DNA from: Palsa-360 sp963710315
Lineage (GTDB): Bacteria > Acidobacteriota > Terriglobia > Acidiferrales > UBA7541
DNA: 64,000 bases
Reading direction: 5' to 3'
Assembly: GCA_963710315.1 (NCBI GenBank)
Contig: CAVPZW010000007.1
Location: 62,001-126,000, forward strand
The notes under the pieces are model-generated. The model did not search any database. It worked only from the letters and a program-made list of their open reading frames with translations, and was not told the origin of the DNA. Of this stretch, positions 8,707-19,137 are shown piece after piece. Position 1 is the first letter of the stretch. Every line of letters starts with the position of its first letter. A program made the position numbers and the translations under genes.

Positions 8707-9522
8707 CTAGTGCTCGTCCGCCGTGGCAATGCCGATGTAGATGGACGGCAGGAGCGCGAACACATAGGTCTGAATGATGGCAACAAAGATGTGCAGCAAA
8801 ATAAACGCGATCGGAATCAGCGCGGGAAAAATGCCTAGAACAATGCCCAGCGCGGGCGACTTATCCCAGCCCCATGTGGCCGGACCAACCAGCAGGCCCA
8901 GGAAAATCACGTAGAGCAAGTCGCTGGCAAAAATATTGGCCCACAAGCGGACCGTCAGGGAGAGAAGGCGCGCCGAAGTGCTGATGATTTCCACCGGAAA
9001 CATCAGCGGCGCAAGCCACCACACCGGGCCGGCAAAATGCTTGAGATACCCGCCGGGGCCATGATGGCGGATGCCCTGCCAGTTGAAATACAAAAAGGTA
9101 ACGATGGCGCAACCCAGCGGCACGGGAACGGAAGCCGTGGGCGCGGAAAATGCCGGGAACACGCTCAGAATATTGGAGAGCAAAATGAACACGGCCACCG
9201 AGCCGACCATGGCCACGTACTTGCCTTTTTTGTCGTGCGCGTTTTCCACTAGCACATCGCGAATGCCGAACCCAACCGGATTGGTGATCAGCATTTCGGC
9301 GATCTGCTGCGCGCCGCCCGGATTATCCACGGACAATCGCGGCCGCAGCCACAGAGTGATTACCGCAGCAACCGCGAACACCACCAGCGACATCACCACG
9401 TGTTCGGGGATGGGCATGTCCGGGTGCGACGGCTGAATATGCAGGACGTGAAGAAGAGCAATCGTCACGTTGCCCAAATGCTGGTTTACAAACAGCGTGA
9501 GCCACTTTGCGTGTTCTTCCAT
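8707..9522 (-). CDS. atpB: ATP synthase F0 subunit a
   Basis: Subunit a carries the ion half-channels and presses the essential arginine against the c-ring. The 271-residue protein has the expected membrane segments. Diagnostic is SLTVRLWANIFASDLL near residue 190, which holds the conserved arginine and asparagine, and a C-terminal helix FVAIIQTYVFALLPSIY with the usual Q-x-Y-V-F pattern. It sits 124 bp upstream of atpE and downstream of two small F0 accessory genes, the normal order I-a-c. No b or delta subunit gene follows here, so F0 b and F1 must be encoded elsewhere. Confidence 0.95.
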   Translation of the reverse strand: MEEHAKWLTLFVNQHLGNVTIALLHVLHIQPSHPDMPIPEHVVMSLVVFAVAAVITLWLRPRLSVDNPGGAQQIAEMLITNPVGFGIRDVLVENAHDKKGKYVAMVGSVAVFILLSNILSVFPAFSAPTASVPVPLGCAIVTFLYFNWQGIRHHGPGGYLKHFAGPVWWLAPLMFPVEIISTSARLLSLTVRLWANIFASDLLYVIFLGLLVGPATWGWDKSPALGIVLGIFPALIPIAFILLHIFVAIIQTYVFALLPSIYIGIATADEH

Positions 9523-9574
9523 CTACTCTTCGCTCCGTTCTTCTTTTCGAACTTTTTTGCGATCTTGTTTGCGC

Positions 9575-10009
9575 TCAGCGCGTTTCCGGCTTTTGCGGCT
9601 CGGAACCGGGGCCCAGCACTTCCACCAGAGTTGCCAGCATGGCCGCGGCCCCCAGCGCACACAAACCCACAACCATGCTCAAAACAGGTATGTGGAATAC
9701 AGAAAAAATAACATACACAACCGCGGCGATCAAGGCGTAGCGCGCAAACAATCCGAAATATGCACCAATGGGAACACGCGCCTCGGGCGAATCGGCCTGC
9801 GCAACGGAAGCGCGCGACACCGCATTCATGGCCCGCTCCAGCCAGCGAAAATTCACCCAGGCTAGCAACGCTCCCACCAGCAACCCCGCGCCCACTCGCA
9901 GCGAATACAAAACGCTGGCGACGATCGAAGCCGCGCAGCCAATGGCCAGCGTATACTGCGCGATTCTGCGCTCGGTCAATTCGCTTTGCGCTGTGTCCGC
10001 GGTTTCCAT
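9575..10009 (-). CDS. ATP synthase subunit I-like membrane protein
   Basis: A 144-residue protein with four predicted hydrophobic segments: AIGCAASIVASVLY, GAGLLVGALLAWVNF, FARYALIAAVVYVIF and a C-terminal one. This architecture and the placement just before atpB match the AtpI/ATP synthase I family, which assists c-ring assembly or cation supply in F-ATPase operons. The start codon overlaps the stop of the upstream 85-residue gene, so the two are coupled. The N-terminus is polar (METADTAQSELTERR). The family call leans on topology and context more than on specific motifs. Confidence 0.75.
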   Translation of the reverse strand: METADTAQSELTERRIAQYTLAIGCAASIVASVLYSLRVGAGLLVGALLAWVNFRWLERAMNAVSRASVAQADSPEARVPIGAYFGLFARYALIAAVVYVIFSVFHIPVLSMVVGLCALGAAAMLATLVEVLGPGSEPQKPETR

Positions 10010-10266
10010 CAGTCGCCTCGCGCCATGCGCCGCAATACGTCGCGCACGCCCGCATAGAAGCCCAGCGCTCCGAGAAGTAGGGTCAGAATCGGTTTGGTGT
10101 GCAGCCAGCGGTCCAGAAAATATCCCATCACGCCGCCAACGACGATGGCGGATACCAGCACGATCGGCAATTCCAGGGCATTTGCGAATTGCGCGGATGC
10201 GGAATCGGAAGCGGGCCGCTTTCGCGGCGGTGGAGAGGAGGGCGCGGCTGGATCCTCAGTGGCCAT
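10009..10266 (-). CDS. AtpZ/AtpI-type F0F1-ATPase accessory protein
   Basis: This 85-residue protein has a proline-rich polar N-terminus of about 30 residues and two hydrophobic helices: LPIVLVSAIVVGGVMGYFLD and a second ending LLGALGFYAGVRDVLR. The GYFLDRWL pattern between the helices is characteristic of the short AtpZ/AtpQ-like F0F1-ATPase subunit family, which forms a small cation channel or assembly factor with AtpI. Its start overlaps the end of nuoN by 11 bases and its stop overlaps the atpI-like gene. It is therefore the join between the complex I and ATP synthase parts of this cluster. Confidence 0.75.
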   Translation of the reverse strand: MATEDPAAPSSPPPRKRPASDSASAQFANALELPIVLVSAIVVGGVMGYFLDRWLHTKPILTLLLGALGFYAGVRDVLRRMARGD

Positions 10267-11797
10267 TGAATCCCGCGGGGAAATATAGCGAGTAGGTCGC
10301 CAAGCGCACGAACGGCTCCGGGTACACGCCGGCGGCCACGGTCACGAAGCACAACACGGCGAAGGCGAACTTCTGCCCTATGGTGACGATCGGCGAGGGC
10401 GCGTTGCCCGGCTCATGCAGATAGGCGTGCTTCACGATGCGGAAATAATAGTACAAAGCCGGGACAATGTAGAGCGCACCAAGCAGCGCGAGCCGGGTGT
10501 GCCCGGTCTCGATCAGCGCCTGCAAAATGAAATACTTTCCCACAAAGCCCGCCAGCGGCGGCATGCCCGCCAGCGAGAGCATGAAGACCAACAGCACCAG
10601 CGCGGAGAGCGGGCTGCGGCGATACAGGCCGTTCAAATCGTCCAGCTCATCGCCCACAATTCCCTGCCGCTGCAACACGATGAGCACGGCGAACGCGCCG
10701 ATGGTCATAAATCCGTAAACGAAAAGATAAAACGACACGCCCTTCATGCCGGTCGAGAATCCCAGCGGGCTGGAGGCGGCCGCCACGATACCCAGCAGAA
10801 TGTATCCCACGTGAGAAATCGAGGAGTAGGCCAGCATGCGCTTCACATTGGTTTGGGTGAGTGCCGCGAAATTTCCCAGCGTGAGCGACGCGATGGCTAC
10901 GCCCGCGATGAGCATCTCCCAATCCACGCGCACGGGCCAGAACACCATGAGCAACAGGCGCAGCAGCAGCGCAAAGCTGGCGGTCTTGGACGCCACGCTG
11001 ATATAGGCCGTAATGGGTGTGGGAGCGCCTTCGTACACGTCCGGAGCCCACTGGTGGAACGGCACGGCGGCGACCTTGAAGAATAGTCCGGCGGCCACAG
11101 TGGCTAGCGCCAGGAGAACAAAGAGGTCGGCGTGGCCGCGGGCCTCTACGGCCACGGCAATCACGTCCAGATTGGTCCTGGGAGGTAGCGTTTGGCCAAG
11201 AGAGCTGAGATTGGCCATGGCTCCGATTCCGTAGAGGATCGAAAAGCCGTAGGCCAAAATTCCCGAACTGAACGCGCCCAGGAGCAAGTATTTCACCGCG
11301 CCTTCGTTCGAACGCTTGTCGCGACGCAGGAATCCAGCCAGCACGTAGAAGCTCAGCGCCATGGTTTCCAGGCCCAGGAATTGCACGACCAAATCGTAGC
11401 CCGAGGCCATGAACATCATGCCCACGGCCGCGAACAGGATCAGGGCATAGTACTCGCCGTGATTTTCGTCCTCGACTTGCAAGTAGCGGACGGAAAGGAT
11501 GATGACCAGCGCCGTGGCAATGAGGAATATGAAACCGAAAAACAGGAAGAACGGATCGACCAGCAGCGAATTGCTGAAGCCCACGGGCCCGCGATCGGCC
11601 ACACCGCGCAATTGCCAGAGCGTGATGCCGCTAAACGTTACGCCCAGGAGGGCCATCAGCGCGTTGAAATACTTGTCGCGCGCCTCCAGCAGGTAATCGG
11701 TGAGCAGGATGCCCATGGCAAACAGCACCAGCATCATCTCCGGCAGAAGCAGTCCGCCGCCGTCCACCTGCATGAATGTCTGGAACGCCTTAAGCAT
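10256..11797 (-). CDS. nuoN: NADH-quinone oxidoreductase subunit N (NuoN), second copy
   Basis: Second NuoN of the window, intact at 513 residues. Motifs match the family: FLGLETMALSFYVLAGFLRR, FFKVAAVPFHQWAPDVYEG with the conserved lysine, KRMLAYSSISHVGYILLG, and MPPLAGFVGKYFI near the C-terminus. It differs substantially from the plus-strand copy, so this is an old paralogue rather than a recent duplication. It starts 18 bases after the nuoM stop, and its 3' end overlaps the atpZ-like gene by 11 bases, which ties complex I and ATP synthase genes into one transcription unit. Confidence 0.95.
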   Translation of the reverse strand: MLKAFQTFMQVDGGGLLLPEMMLVLFAMGILLTDYLLEARDKYFNALMALLGVTFSGITLWQLRGVADRGPVGFSNSLLVDPFFLFFGFIFLIATALVIILSVRYLQVEDENHGEYYALILFAAVGMMFMASGYDLVVQFLGLETMALSFYVLAGFLRRDKRSNEGAVKYLLLGAFSSGILAYGFSILYGIGAMANLSSLGQTLPPRTNLDVIAVAVEARGHADLFVLLALATVAAGLFFKVAAVPFHQWAPDVYEGAPTPITAYISVASKTASFALLLRLLLMVFWPVRVDWEMLIAGVAIASLTLGNFAALTQTNVKRMLAYSSISHVGYILLGIVAAASSPLGFSTGMKGVSFYLFVYGFMTIGAFAVLIVLQRQGIVGDELDDLNGLYRRSPLSALVLLVFMLSLAGMPPLAGFVGKYFILQALIETGHTRLALLGALYIVPALYYYFRIVKHAYLHEPGNAPSPIVTIGQKFAFAVLCFVTVAAGVYPEPFVRLATYSLYFPAGFNGH

Positions 11798-11815
11798 ATT
11801 GGCTCATCGCCTCGA

Positions 11816-13481
11816 TTACTTCTTTTCCGTTCCCGTCGCGGGCGCTGCCTGCGCGCCAGAGGGCATTTCCATTCCCGGCATGCTCATTCCCGGCATGTCC
11901 ATAACGCCGCTGCCAACCGCAGGGGCGGGTGAAAGCGCGGGAGTAGCCGCGGGGGTTGCCGCGCGTTCCGCGCCGTAATAGCCGGGATTCACCTGAGTAA
12001 CGATGTCCTGCACCGGCCGGTCGAGCACGCGGAAGAGCGGCTTCGGATAGATGCCAATCCAGAACATGAGGATCACCAGCGGAACGAGCGTGGCATATTC
12101 GCGCATGTTGAGGTCGGCCAGATGCTCATTCGCGGGATTGGTCACAGACCCGAACATCACGCGCTGATAGAGCCACAGCAGGTACGCGGCGCCCAGCACG
12201 ATGCCGAATGAGGCCCACGCGGTGTATCGGATGCTGACTTCGTACGTGCCGCGCAGGATGGTGAATTCTCCGATGAAACCGTTTAAGAGCGGCAGGCCCA
12301 GCGAGCTGAGCGAGGCGATCATGTAGATCGCGGCGAAATTGGGCATGGGAGTCGAAAGGCCCCCAAACTCCGAGATCAAGCGCGTGTGTCGGCGTTCGTA
12401 AAGCACGCCGATCAGCAAGAACAACGCTCCGGTGGAAATTCCGTGATTGATTTGCTGGATCACGCTGCCGGACAACCCGTGCGGCGTGAGCGCAAAAATT
12501 CCCAGCGTGCAGAACGCCAGGTGGCTCACCGAGCTGTAGGCCACCAGCTTCTTCATGTCCTTTTGCATCATGCAGACCAGCGCGCCGTAAATAATTCCGA
12601 TGATCGAGAGGACCATCATGATGGTGACGATTTTGTGGCGCGCCGCGGGATCCTGCGGCAGAAGCGGCAGCGAGAAGCGGATGAACCCGTACGTGCCCAT
12701 CTTCAGCAAGACGCCGGCCAGGATTACGGAGCCGGCCGTGGGCGCCTCGGTGTGCGCGTCCGGCAGCCATGTGTGGAACGGGAACATGGGCACCTTGATG
12801 GCAAAGGCGAAGAAGAATGCCCAGAACAGCAGCACCTGCGTGCGCGTATCGAATTGCGAGGCGGAGGCCAGCAGCGTGGGCATGTCGAAGGTCGTCGCGC
12901 CGGCCTTGAAGTACAGGGCCAGCACGCCCAGCAGCATGATCACCGAGCCGACCAGGGTGTACAAAAAGAACTTGATGGCGGCGTACAAGCCGGCGGTCGC
13001 TGCCCCACACGCCGATCAGGAAATACATAGGAACCAGCATCACTTCCCAGAACATGTAGAACAGGAAGAAGTCCAGAGACATGAAAACGCCCAGCATGCC
13101 AACCTGAAGCAGCAGGAAGAGAATGTAATATTCCTTGGTGCGCATCTTGATGGCGCTCCACGAGGAAAGAATGGAAATTGCGCCAAGGAAGGTGGTCAGG
13201 ATCACCAGAAGCAGACTGATGCCGTCAATACCCAGAGAGTAGTGAGCGCCGATGGAGGGAATCCAGTCGGCGGATTCGGGAAACTGGTAGCGCGGCGCGG
13301 ACGGGTCCAGGCTGAAGCGCCAGATCAGCGGCAGCGAGACAATCAGCCCAAGGAAGCCGAAAAGATTGCCGATGACGCGGTGCGCGTTCGCGCTGTCGCG
13401 CGGCACGAACAGCAGCAAGATCGCCCCTACCAGCGGCGTGAACAGCACCACCGTCAGGATATGAGTGTTGTAAAAGTCCAT
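11816..13481 (-). CDS. nuoM: NADH-quinone oxidoreductase subunit M (NuoM), second copy, frameshifted
   Basis: Second NuoM. From the ATG at 13481 (preceded by GGGGAG) the frame reads MDFYNTHILTVVLFTPLVGA, HYSLGIDGISLLLVILTT and FWEVMLVPMYFLIGVWG. Around 12990-13010 the family sequence jumps by one base: the expected RRLYAAIKFFLYT continues in another frame that stays open to 11816. A single-base indel would restore a protein of about 554 residues. Later motifs are normal, including AIKVPMFPFHTWLPDAHTE with the key lysine. The C-terminal tail is rich in Ala, Pro and Met (GVMDMPGMSMPGMEMP), a possible metal-binding tail resembling the Met/His tail of the first copy. Confidence 0.88.
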
Positions 13482-13539
13482 CTCCCCGCCTCGCCTTCTT
13501 CTAATTCAACTCGTGAAACAATCTTGTGAACCGGCACTT

Positions 13540-13607
13540 GTAGCGCCAACCTTCAGGTTGGCATTCTTGCTTCACTGCAAAATGCCCGCCTGAAGGCGGG
13601 CCCTACA
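13540..13607. repeat. REP-like hairpin pair overlapping the nuoL stop
   Basis: Two stems lie between nuoM and nuoL of the second cluster: GTAGCGCCAACCTTCAGGTTGG and GCCCGCCTGAAGGCGGGCCC. The TAG stop of nuoL (13603-13605) is part of the CTAC end of the repeat, so the element has been inserted, or has grown, right up to the coding end. Confidence 0.7.
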
Positions 13608-15677
13608 GCTTGATTCCCGAAGTCCACAAGTAATATCCCAAAAAAACCAGAACGCCGAGCAGCATGAACAGCGCATAACGCGCCACGCGCCCGGTCTGCA
13701 GCATTCGCACCGGCCAGCTGAACAGCCACACAATTCGCGCGGCCAGATTCACCAGGCCGTCCACAATCCAGGAATCCCAAATGCCGGAAATGCTGGAGCT
13801 GATGCGCGTCACCCATCCCGCGCCGTCCACTCCCAGGCCGTTGATGAAATTCACGTCAAACGCGCCCAGCGTGAGCGCCAAATCCTTCATGCGATTCACA
13901 AACATGGCGTCGTACATCTGATCCACGTAATACTTGTTGTAGAGCAACTTGTAAAGAAACGGACTGGCCGCCGCGATTTTCCCCGGCACTTCGGGGCGCT
14001 TGATGTACCAGTTGTACGCCAGCCAGATGCCGCCGCAAGCCATCGAGCACGGAGATCAGCATCAGGAAATACTCGGTGCACGCGCTGGATGCGGCATGCC
14101 CCGCCGCTTCGCCCGCTTCTTCCGCATGCTTGGCCATCACAGGCTCGAGAAATTTGGCGAAGCGATCGCTGCCGCCCAGCGATTCCGGCCAGCCGATCCA
14201 GCCGCCAACCATCGAGAGCACTGCAAGAATCATCAGCGGCACGGTCATCGAGCCAGGCGATTCGTGAATGTGGTGCTCCACTTCGTGATCGACGCGCGAG
14301 GTGCCGAAGAACGTCATGTTCACCAGGCGGAACATGTAGAACGCGGTCATTCCCGCGGTGATGAATCCGATCAGCCACAGAATCGGACTGTACTCGAAGG
14401 CGTGGCCCAGAATTCCATCCTTGCTGAAAAAGCCAGCCAGCGGCGGAATTCCCGCGATGGCGATGGTCGCCATCACAAATGTTTTCGCCGTGGTGGGAAT
14501 TTTGCCCCACAGGCCGCCCATCTTGCGCATGTCCTGCTCGCCGGACATCGCGTGAATCACGCTGCCCGATCCGAGGAAGAGGCAGGCCTTGAAGAATGCG
14601 TGGGTCATCAGGTGGAAGATGCCGGCCGTGAATGCGCCGACGCCGCAGGCCAGGAACATGTAGCCCAGCTGCGACACGGTCGAGTAAGCCAGCACGCGCT
14701 TGATATCGTTCTGCACCAGGCCCATGGTCGCCGCGAAAATGGCCGTCACGGCGCCCACGACCGCGATCACGGCAAGCGCCGCCGGCGCCATGGAGAAGAC
14801 GGCGTTCATGCGCGTGATCATGTACACGCCCGCGGTGACCATGGTGGCCGCGTGGATCAACGCGCTGACCGGCGTGGGGCCTTCCATGGCGTCCGGCAGC
14901 CACACATACAGCGGAATCTGCGCCGATTTCCCTGTCGCGCCCACAAAGAGCAGCAGAGCGATGGCCGTCAACGCGGCGTCGCCCACTGGCGAAATGCCCG
15001 GCGGCGATCGCAGGGCCAATCTCCGTAAACTGAATGCGTGCCCAGCGTGCCCAGCATCAGGAACAGGCCAAGCATGAATCCGGCGTCGCCGATGCGGTTG
15101 ACGATGAAGGCTTTCTTGCCCGCGTCGGACGCCGATTTCCTCAGGAAATAAAATCCGATCAGCAGGTAGCTGCACAGGCCCACGCCTTCCCACCCGACGA
15201 ACAGCAGCAGCAGATTATTCGCCAGGACCAGCGTCAGCATGGAGAACATGAACAGATTCAGGTAGCCGAAGAAGCGGTAGTAGCCGCCCTCGTGCGCCAT
15301 GTAGCCGGTGGAATAGACGTGGATCAGGAATCCGACGCCGGTGACCACGAACAGCATCACGCAGGTCAGCGGATCGATCAGCATGCCCCAGTGCACGTTG
15401 AAATCCACGATGCGCCCGGCATTGGTGTGCATGGCGCCGGCGGGAACCCAATCGAACAAGGTGTAGCTCGACCACGCGCTCTGCAGCCGGCCGCGCAATC
15501 AATTGCCAGATCGCGCCGAAGGCGAAACACATCGAGAGGAAAACGCTGCCGACGCAAATGACGTTCACCCCGCATTGGGCAGGCGTTGCGCCCGAAAAGC
15601 AGCATCAGCGCCGCGCCCGCCAGCGGGAACAGCGGAATCATCCAGATGTGCGCCAGAAAATATTCAGTCGGCATCAT
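13603..15677 (-). CDS. nuoL: NADH-quinone oxidoreductase subunit L (NuoL), second copy, several frameshifts
   Basis: Second NuoL, readable only by joining about five frames. The N-terminus MPTEYFLAHIWMIPLFPLAG starts at 15677 or one codon later. Shifts occur near 15580, 15500, 15010 and 14045. The pieces are well conserved: VVTGVGFLIHVYSTGYM, FVGWEGVGLCSYLLIGFYFL, WLPDAMEGPTPVSALIHAAT, then a lateral-helix C-terminus ending YYLWTSGIKL. Total length is about 690 residues, normal for NuoL. Four small indels with no other decay fit base-calling errors better than an old pseudogene. It overlaps the nuoK 3' end by about 14 bases. Confidence 0.85.
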
Positions 15678-16014
15678 GTTCTCGTGCCGCCGAGTCGCGC
15701 TCGCTTACCATTTCAGCAAATCCATTTCGTCGCGCCAGCACCGTTTCGCGGTTGCGGAAAAACGCGATGATAATGCCCAGCCCCACGGCGGCTTCCGCCG
15801 CCGCGTCGGTGATGATAAAGATCGCGAAGACATGCCCTTCCACCGAACCCACCAGCCGCGAAAACGCCACCAGATTGATGTTCACAGCGTTCAGAATCAG
15901 CTCGATGGACATCAGGATGATGATCACATTGCGCCGCGTCACCACGCCGATCACGCCGATCGTGAACAGCGCCAGGCTCAGAAACAAATAATGTCCGATC
16001 GGAATCATCTCCAT
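15664..16014 (-). CDS. nuoK: NADH-quinone oxidoreductase subunit K (NuoK), second copy
   Basis: NuoK paralogue of 116 residues with the standard three helices. IPIGHYLFLSLALFTIGVIG opens the protein. The helix-2 glutamate is in MSIELILNAVNINL and the helix-3 glutamate in DAAAEAAVGLGIII. It is about 16 residues longer than usual, because the polar C-terminus (RRNGFAEMVSERDSAAREH) runs into the nuoL start. That tail could be genuine or result from one more indel near the end. It follows nuoJ after 10 bases. Confidence 0.92.
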   Translation of the reverse strand: MEMIPIGHYLFLSLALFTIGVIGVVTRRNVIIILMSIELILNAVNINLVAFSRLVGSVEGHVFAIFIITDAAAEAAVGLGIIIAFFRNRETVLARRNGFAEMVSERDSAAREHDAD

Positions 16015-16024
16015 GCTCGCCCCT

Positions 16025-16533
16025 TCAAATCTTCTTCTTGGCCATGACCACTGCGCCGATCATGGCCACCAGCAGCAGGATCGACGCAATTTCAAACGGC
16101 AGCATGTATTCGCTGAACAAAGCCTGGCCTACCAGTTGCGTGCTGGGTTCCAGCGCGCTGGCCGGCGCAGGCTCGCCAAACGACAGCTCCGAGCGGCCCA
16201 CGGCGATGGCCAGCGTGACCTGCGCGCCCAGCACCAGCGCCAGCAGCAATCCCACACCACCACTGCCGGTTGAACTGCACCTGGTGCAGCGATACGTCCA
16301 GATTGACCAGCATGATCACGAACACGAACAGCACCATGATGCCGCCCGCGTACAGAATCACCTGCACGATGAACAGAAACTCCGCATGCAATTGCAAGAA
16401 AGATGCCCGCCGTGGCCAGCAGCGCCGTGATCAGAAAAATGGCGCTGTGCACCACGTTCCGGCGCGTCACCACCAGGATGGCGGAGACCACCGCCAGCGC
16501 CGCGAAGAAATAAAATGTAATCTGATCAAGCAT
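16025..16533 (-). CDS. nuoJ: NADH-quinone oxidoreductase subunit J (NuoJ), second copy, frameshifted
   Basis: Second NuoJ, in three frames. The N-terminal part reads MLDQITFYFFAALAVVSAIL and NVVHSAIFLITALLATAG. Near 16400 it shifts to the frame that gives FIVQVILYAGGIMVLFVFVI, the conserved third helix. Near 16260 it shifts again to the C-terminal piece ending with EYMLPFEIASILLLVAMIGA and VVMAKKKI. Joined, these give about 169 residues, the normal size. Both breaks need only one base each. Confidence 0.85.
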
Positions 16534-16546
16534 CTTTTTCCGTGTC

Positions 16547-16619
16547 GAACAGCCACTCCCGGCCGTGCGCCCTTTTTAACTCCGGCAAAAACCGCACAGC
16601 CAGGAGTGGCTGTGCTACT
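16547..16619. repeat. Inverted repeat between nuoH and nuoJ
   Basis: Imperfect arms CAGCCACTCCCGGCCGTGCG and GCACAGCCAGGAGTGGCTGT followed by GCTAC flank a short A/T-containing loop. It is a different core sequence of the GTAG/CTAC-ended hairpin family and occupies the place where nuoI would normally lie. Confidence 0.6.
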
Positions 16620-16627
16620 AAAATCTT

Positions 16628-17928
16628 CTACGCTTCGCCCACGAACACGTGTTCCTTATCCTTTTTCTCGCTTTCCCAGCCCAGCCATGCTGCCGCAACC
16701 AGCGTAAGCAGCGTGGTCAGCCCAAACGCGGGGACATGGCCCCATCCCCAATGCCGGTGCAGTACCAGGGCAACGCCGATCCCCATCACATTGACGATGG
16801 AAAGCGGAATCAAGAACTGCCAGCCCAGGCGCATCAGCTGATCGAAGCGGTAGCGCGGGAACGTGAACCGCAGCCACATGAACACATAAATGTACGCGCC
16901 CACTTTCAACAGAAACCAGAACGCCCCGTGCAATCCCGGCTTTAACCCGGGAAGCATATTGGACACGGCCGGGATCAGCGGCGCGCCAGAACGATCGCGA
17001 CAACAAACACATCAGCCCACGGCCACCATGAAAAGGCTTCTGCACTTTCACCGGCTGCTTCGGCGCGCGGTAGAAGCAATAGGCTCCCATTCCGAGCATC
17101 AACAGGGACGGCAAGTAGTCGAGAAAATTGAAGGCAGGAGTGCCGGCAAAGGGCCGCAGCCATCCGCCCAGGAACAGCGTCGTGGCGATCGACGCGACCA
17201 CCACCATGTTCGTGTATTCCGCAAGGAAATAGAGCGCCCAGCGGAAGCCGCTATATTCCGTCATGTACCCGGCGACCAGTTCCGATTCCGCTTCGGGCAA
17301 GTCGAAAGGCGCGCGATTGGTTTCCGCGATGGACGCCACAAGGTAAATGAAAAATCCCACCGGCGCGGCGAAGGCAAACCACGTTCCGTGATCATCCTGC
17401 GCCTGCAATAATTTCGCGCGTGGAGAGCGTTCCCGCCAGCAGCAGCGCGCCGACAATAGCCATGCCCGCCGCCGTTTCATAACTCACCAGCTGCGCCGCG
17501 CTGCGCAGCGCGCCCAGCAGCGAGTAGTGGCTGTTGGACGACCAGCCGCCCAGCACGATTCCGAAAATTCCCAGCGCGCTGATCGCCCAGGATGAAGAGC
17601 AAGCCGACGTTCAGATCGGCAATTTGAAACCATGGACCGAATGGCGAGCGGAGACAGCGGCCAGCATGGCCGCCGTCACCGAAATCAAGCGGCGCAAACC
17701 AGAAGATGGCCTTGGTCCGCGCTCATCCGGAATGATGTCTTCCTTGATGAGCAGCTTCACGGCGTCGGCAATGGGCTGCAGCAGACCGTGCGGCCCGACG
17801 CGCATCGGGCCAAGGCGCACCTGCATGTCCGCCATGACTTTGCGCTCGACCAGCACGATGTATCCGGCGACCAGCGGCAGCACGGCCACGATGACCACCG
17901 CGCAAATCAGCGGCACCACGTATGGCAA
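16628..17928 (-). CDS. nuoH: NADH-quinone oxidoreductase subunit H (NuoH), second copy, frameshifted
   Basis: Second NuoH, split over several frames. The first piece contains YIVLVERKVMADMQVRLGP and GPHGLLQPIADAVKLLIKED. The middle piece carries ASIAETNRAPFDLPEAESEL (quinone-site loop) and AEYTNMVVVASIATTLFLGG. The last ends WLRFTFPRYRFDQLMRLGWQ and a short charged tail. Breaks lie near 17700, 17590, 17400 and 16985. The start is uncertain: a TTG at 17928 follows an in-frame TGA, and no ATG fits. It lies 55 bp after nuoD. The total length of about 430 residues is similar to the other copy. Confidence 0.82.
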
Positions 17929-17983
17929 ATCGATTGCGGATCAATGGCCCAGGAGTCTGTTGCGACCTCCAGCACTCCGGTCG

Positions 17984-19134
17984 CTAGCGATCCACTTCGC
18001 CCAGCACGATGTCGAGCGTCCCGATGATGGCCACAACGTCCGCCACCAGGTGCCCGCGAATCATCTTGTCAAGTGCTTCCAGATTGATGAATGACGGCGG
18101 GCGAATCTCGCACGCGATAGGGCTGCGTGGTCCCGTCGCTCACAATGTAGTAGCCCAGCTCGCCCTTGGGCGCTTCAATGGCGTGATAGACCTCGCCCGG
18201 CGGCGGCTTCAGCACTTTTCCGACTTTGCCCATGATCGGGCCCGGCGGGAATGTTTTCGATGGCCTGCAGGCAGATCAGGCGCGACTGCCGCATCTCTTC
18301 CATGCGCACGAGGTAGCGGTCGTAAGTGTCGCCATTCTTGCCCGACAGGAATGTCAAATTCGTATTGGTCGTAGGCGGCGTACGGCATGGCCTTGCGAAT
18401 ATCCCACTTGCACGCCGCTGGCGCGCAGCACCGGACCCGTGACGCCCATGGGCGATGGCATCCTTGGCGCGTGAGGATGCCGATGCCCTTGGTGCGGCCC
18501 ACCCAGATGCGGTTTTCGGTGAGCAGCGATTCGTACTCGTCCACGCGCTTATCGAAAGTCGTTGCAGAAGCGCTCCACGTCCTTTTCCAGCTCGTCGTAG
18601 GCCTCGTATTGCAGGCCGCCGATGCGGAAGGCGTGCGTGGTCAGCCGCGCGCCGCAGTACTTCTCGAAAATTTTCAGGATCTCTTCGCGTTCGCGCAAAC
18701 AGTAAAACAGCGGCGTGAGCGCGCCGATGTCCAGCGCGTGCGTGCCCAGCCAAAAGAGGTGGCTGGCGATGCGCTGCAGCTCGGTGAGAATCGTGCGGAT
18801 CACGCGCGCGCGCGGCGGCGCCTCGACCCCCAGCAGTTTCTCGACCGCTTCGCAATAGCCCAGCCCGTTGGAAACGGCCGCGACGTAATCCATGCGGTCC
18901 ACGTACGGCGCGAACTGCTGATAGCTGCGGTGCTCGGCGATCTTTTCCACGCCGCGGTGCAGGTAGCCGATCACGCATTCCGAGCCGATGACCTTTCGCC
19001 GTCCAGGCTGCAGCTTCACGCGCAGCACGCCGTGCGTCGAGGGGTGCTGCGGCCCCATGTTGAGGATGATTTCGTCGGCGCCGAGCACGGTCGTGTTCGA
19101 CGTGCGTGCCAAATGGGATGCGTTCGTCAGGCAT
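17984..19134 (-). CDS. nuoD: NADH-quinone oxidoreductase subunit D (NuoD), frameshifted
   Basis: NuoD is the 49-kDa quinone-site subunit of complex I. From the ATG at 19134 the true frame is lost within a few codons, then recovered as SHLARTSNTTVLGADEIILN and MGPQHPSTHGVLRVKLQ, the hallmark N-terminal motif. ECVIGYLHRGVEKIAEHRSY and FWLGTHALDIGALTPLFY follow. The 3' half (18550-17984) is broken several times but still shows fragments such as DEYESLLTENRIWVGRTKG and the family C-terminus GTLDIVLGEVDR. Expected length is about 380 residues. Key histidines of the HPSTHG loop are present. The start lies 3 bases after the nuoC stop. Confidence 0.85.
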
Positions 19135-19137
19135 CCT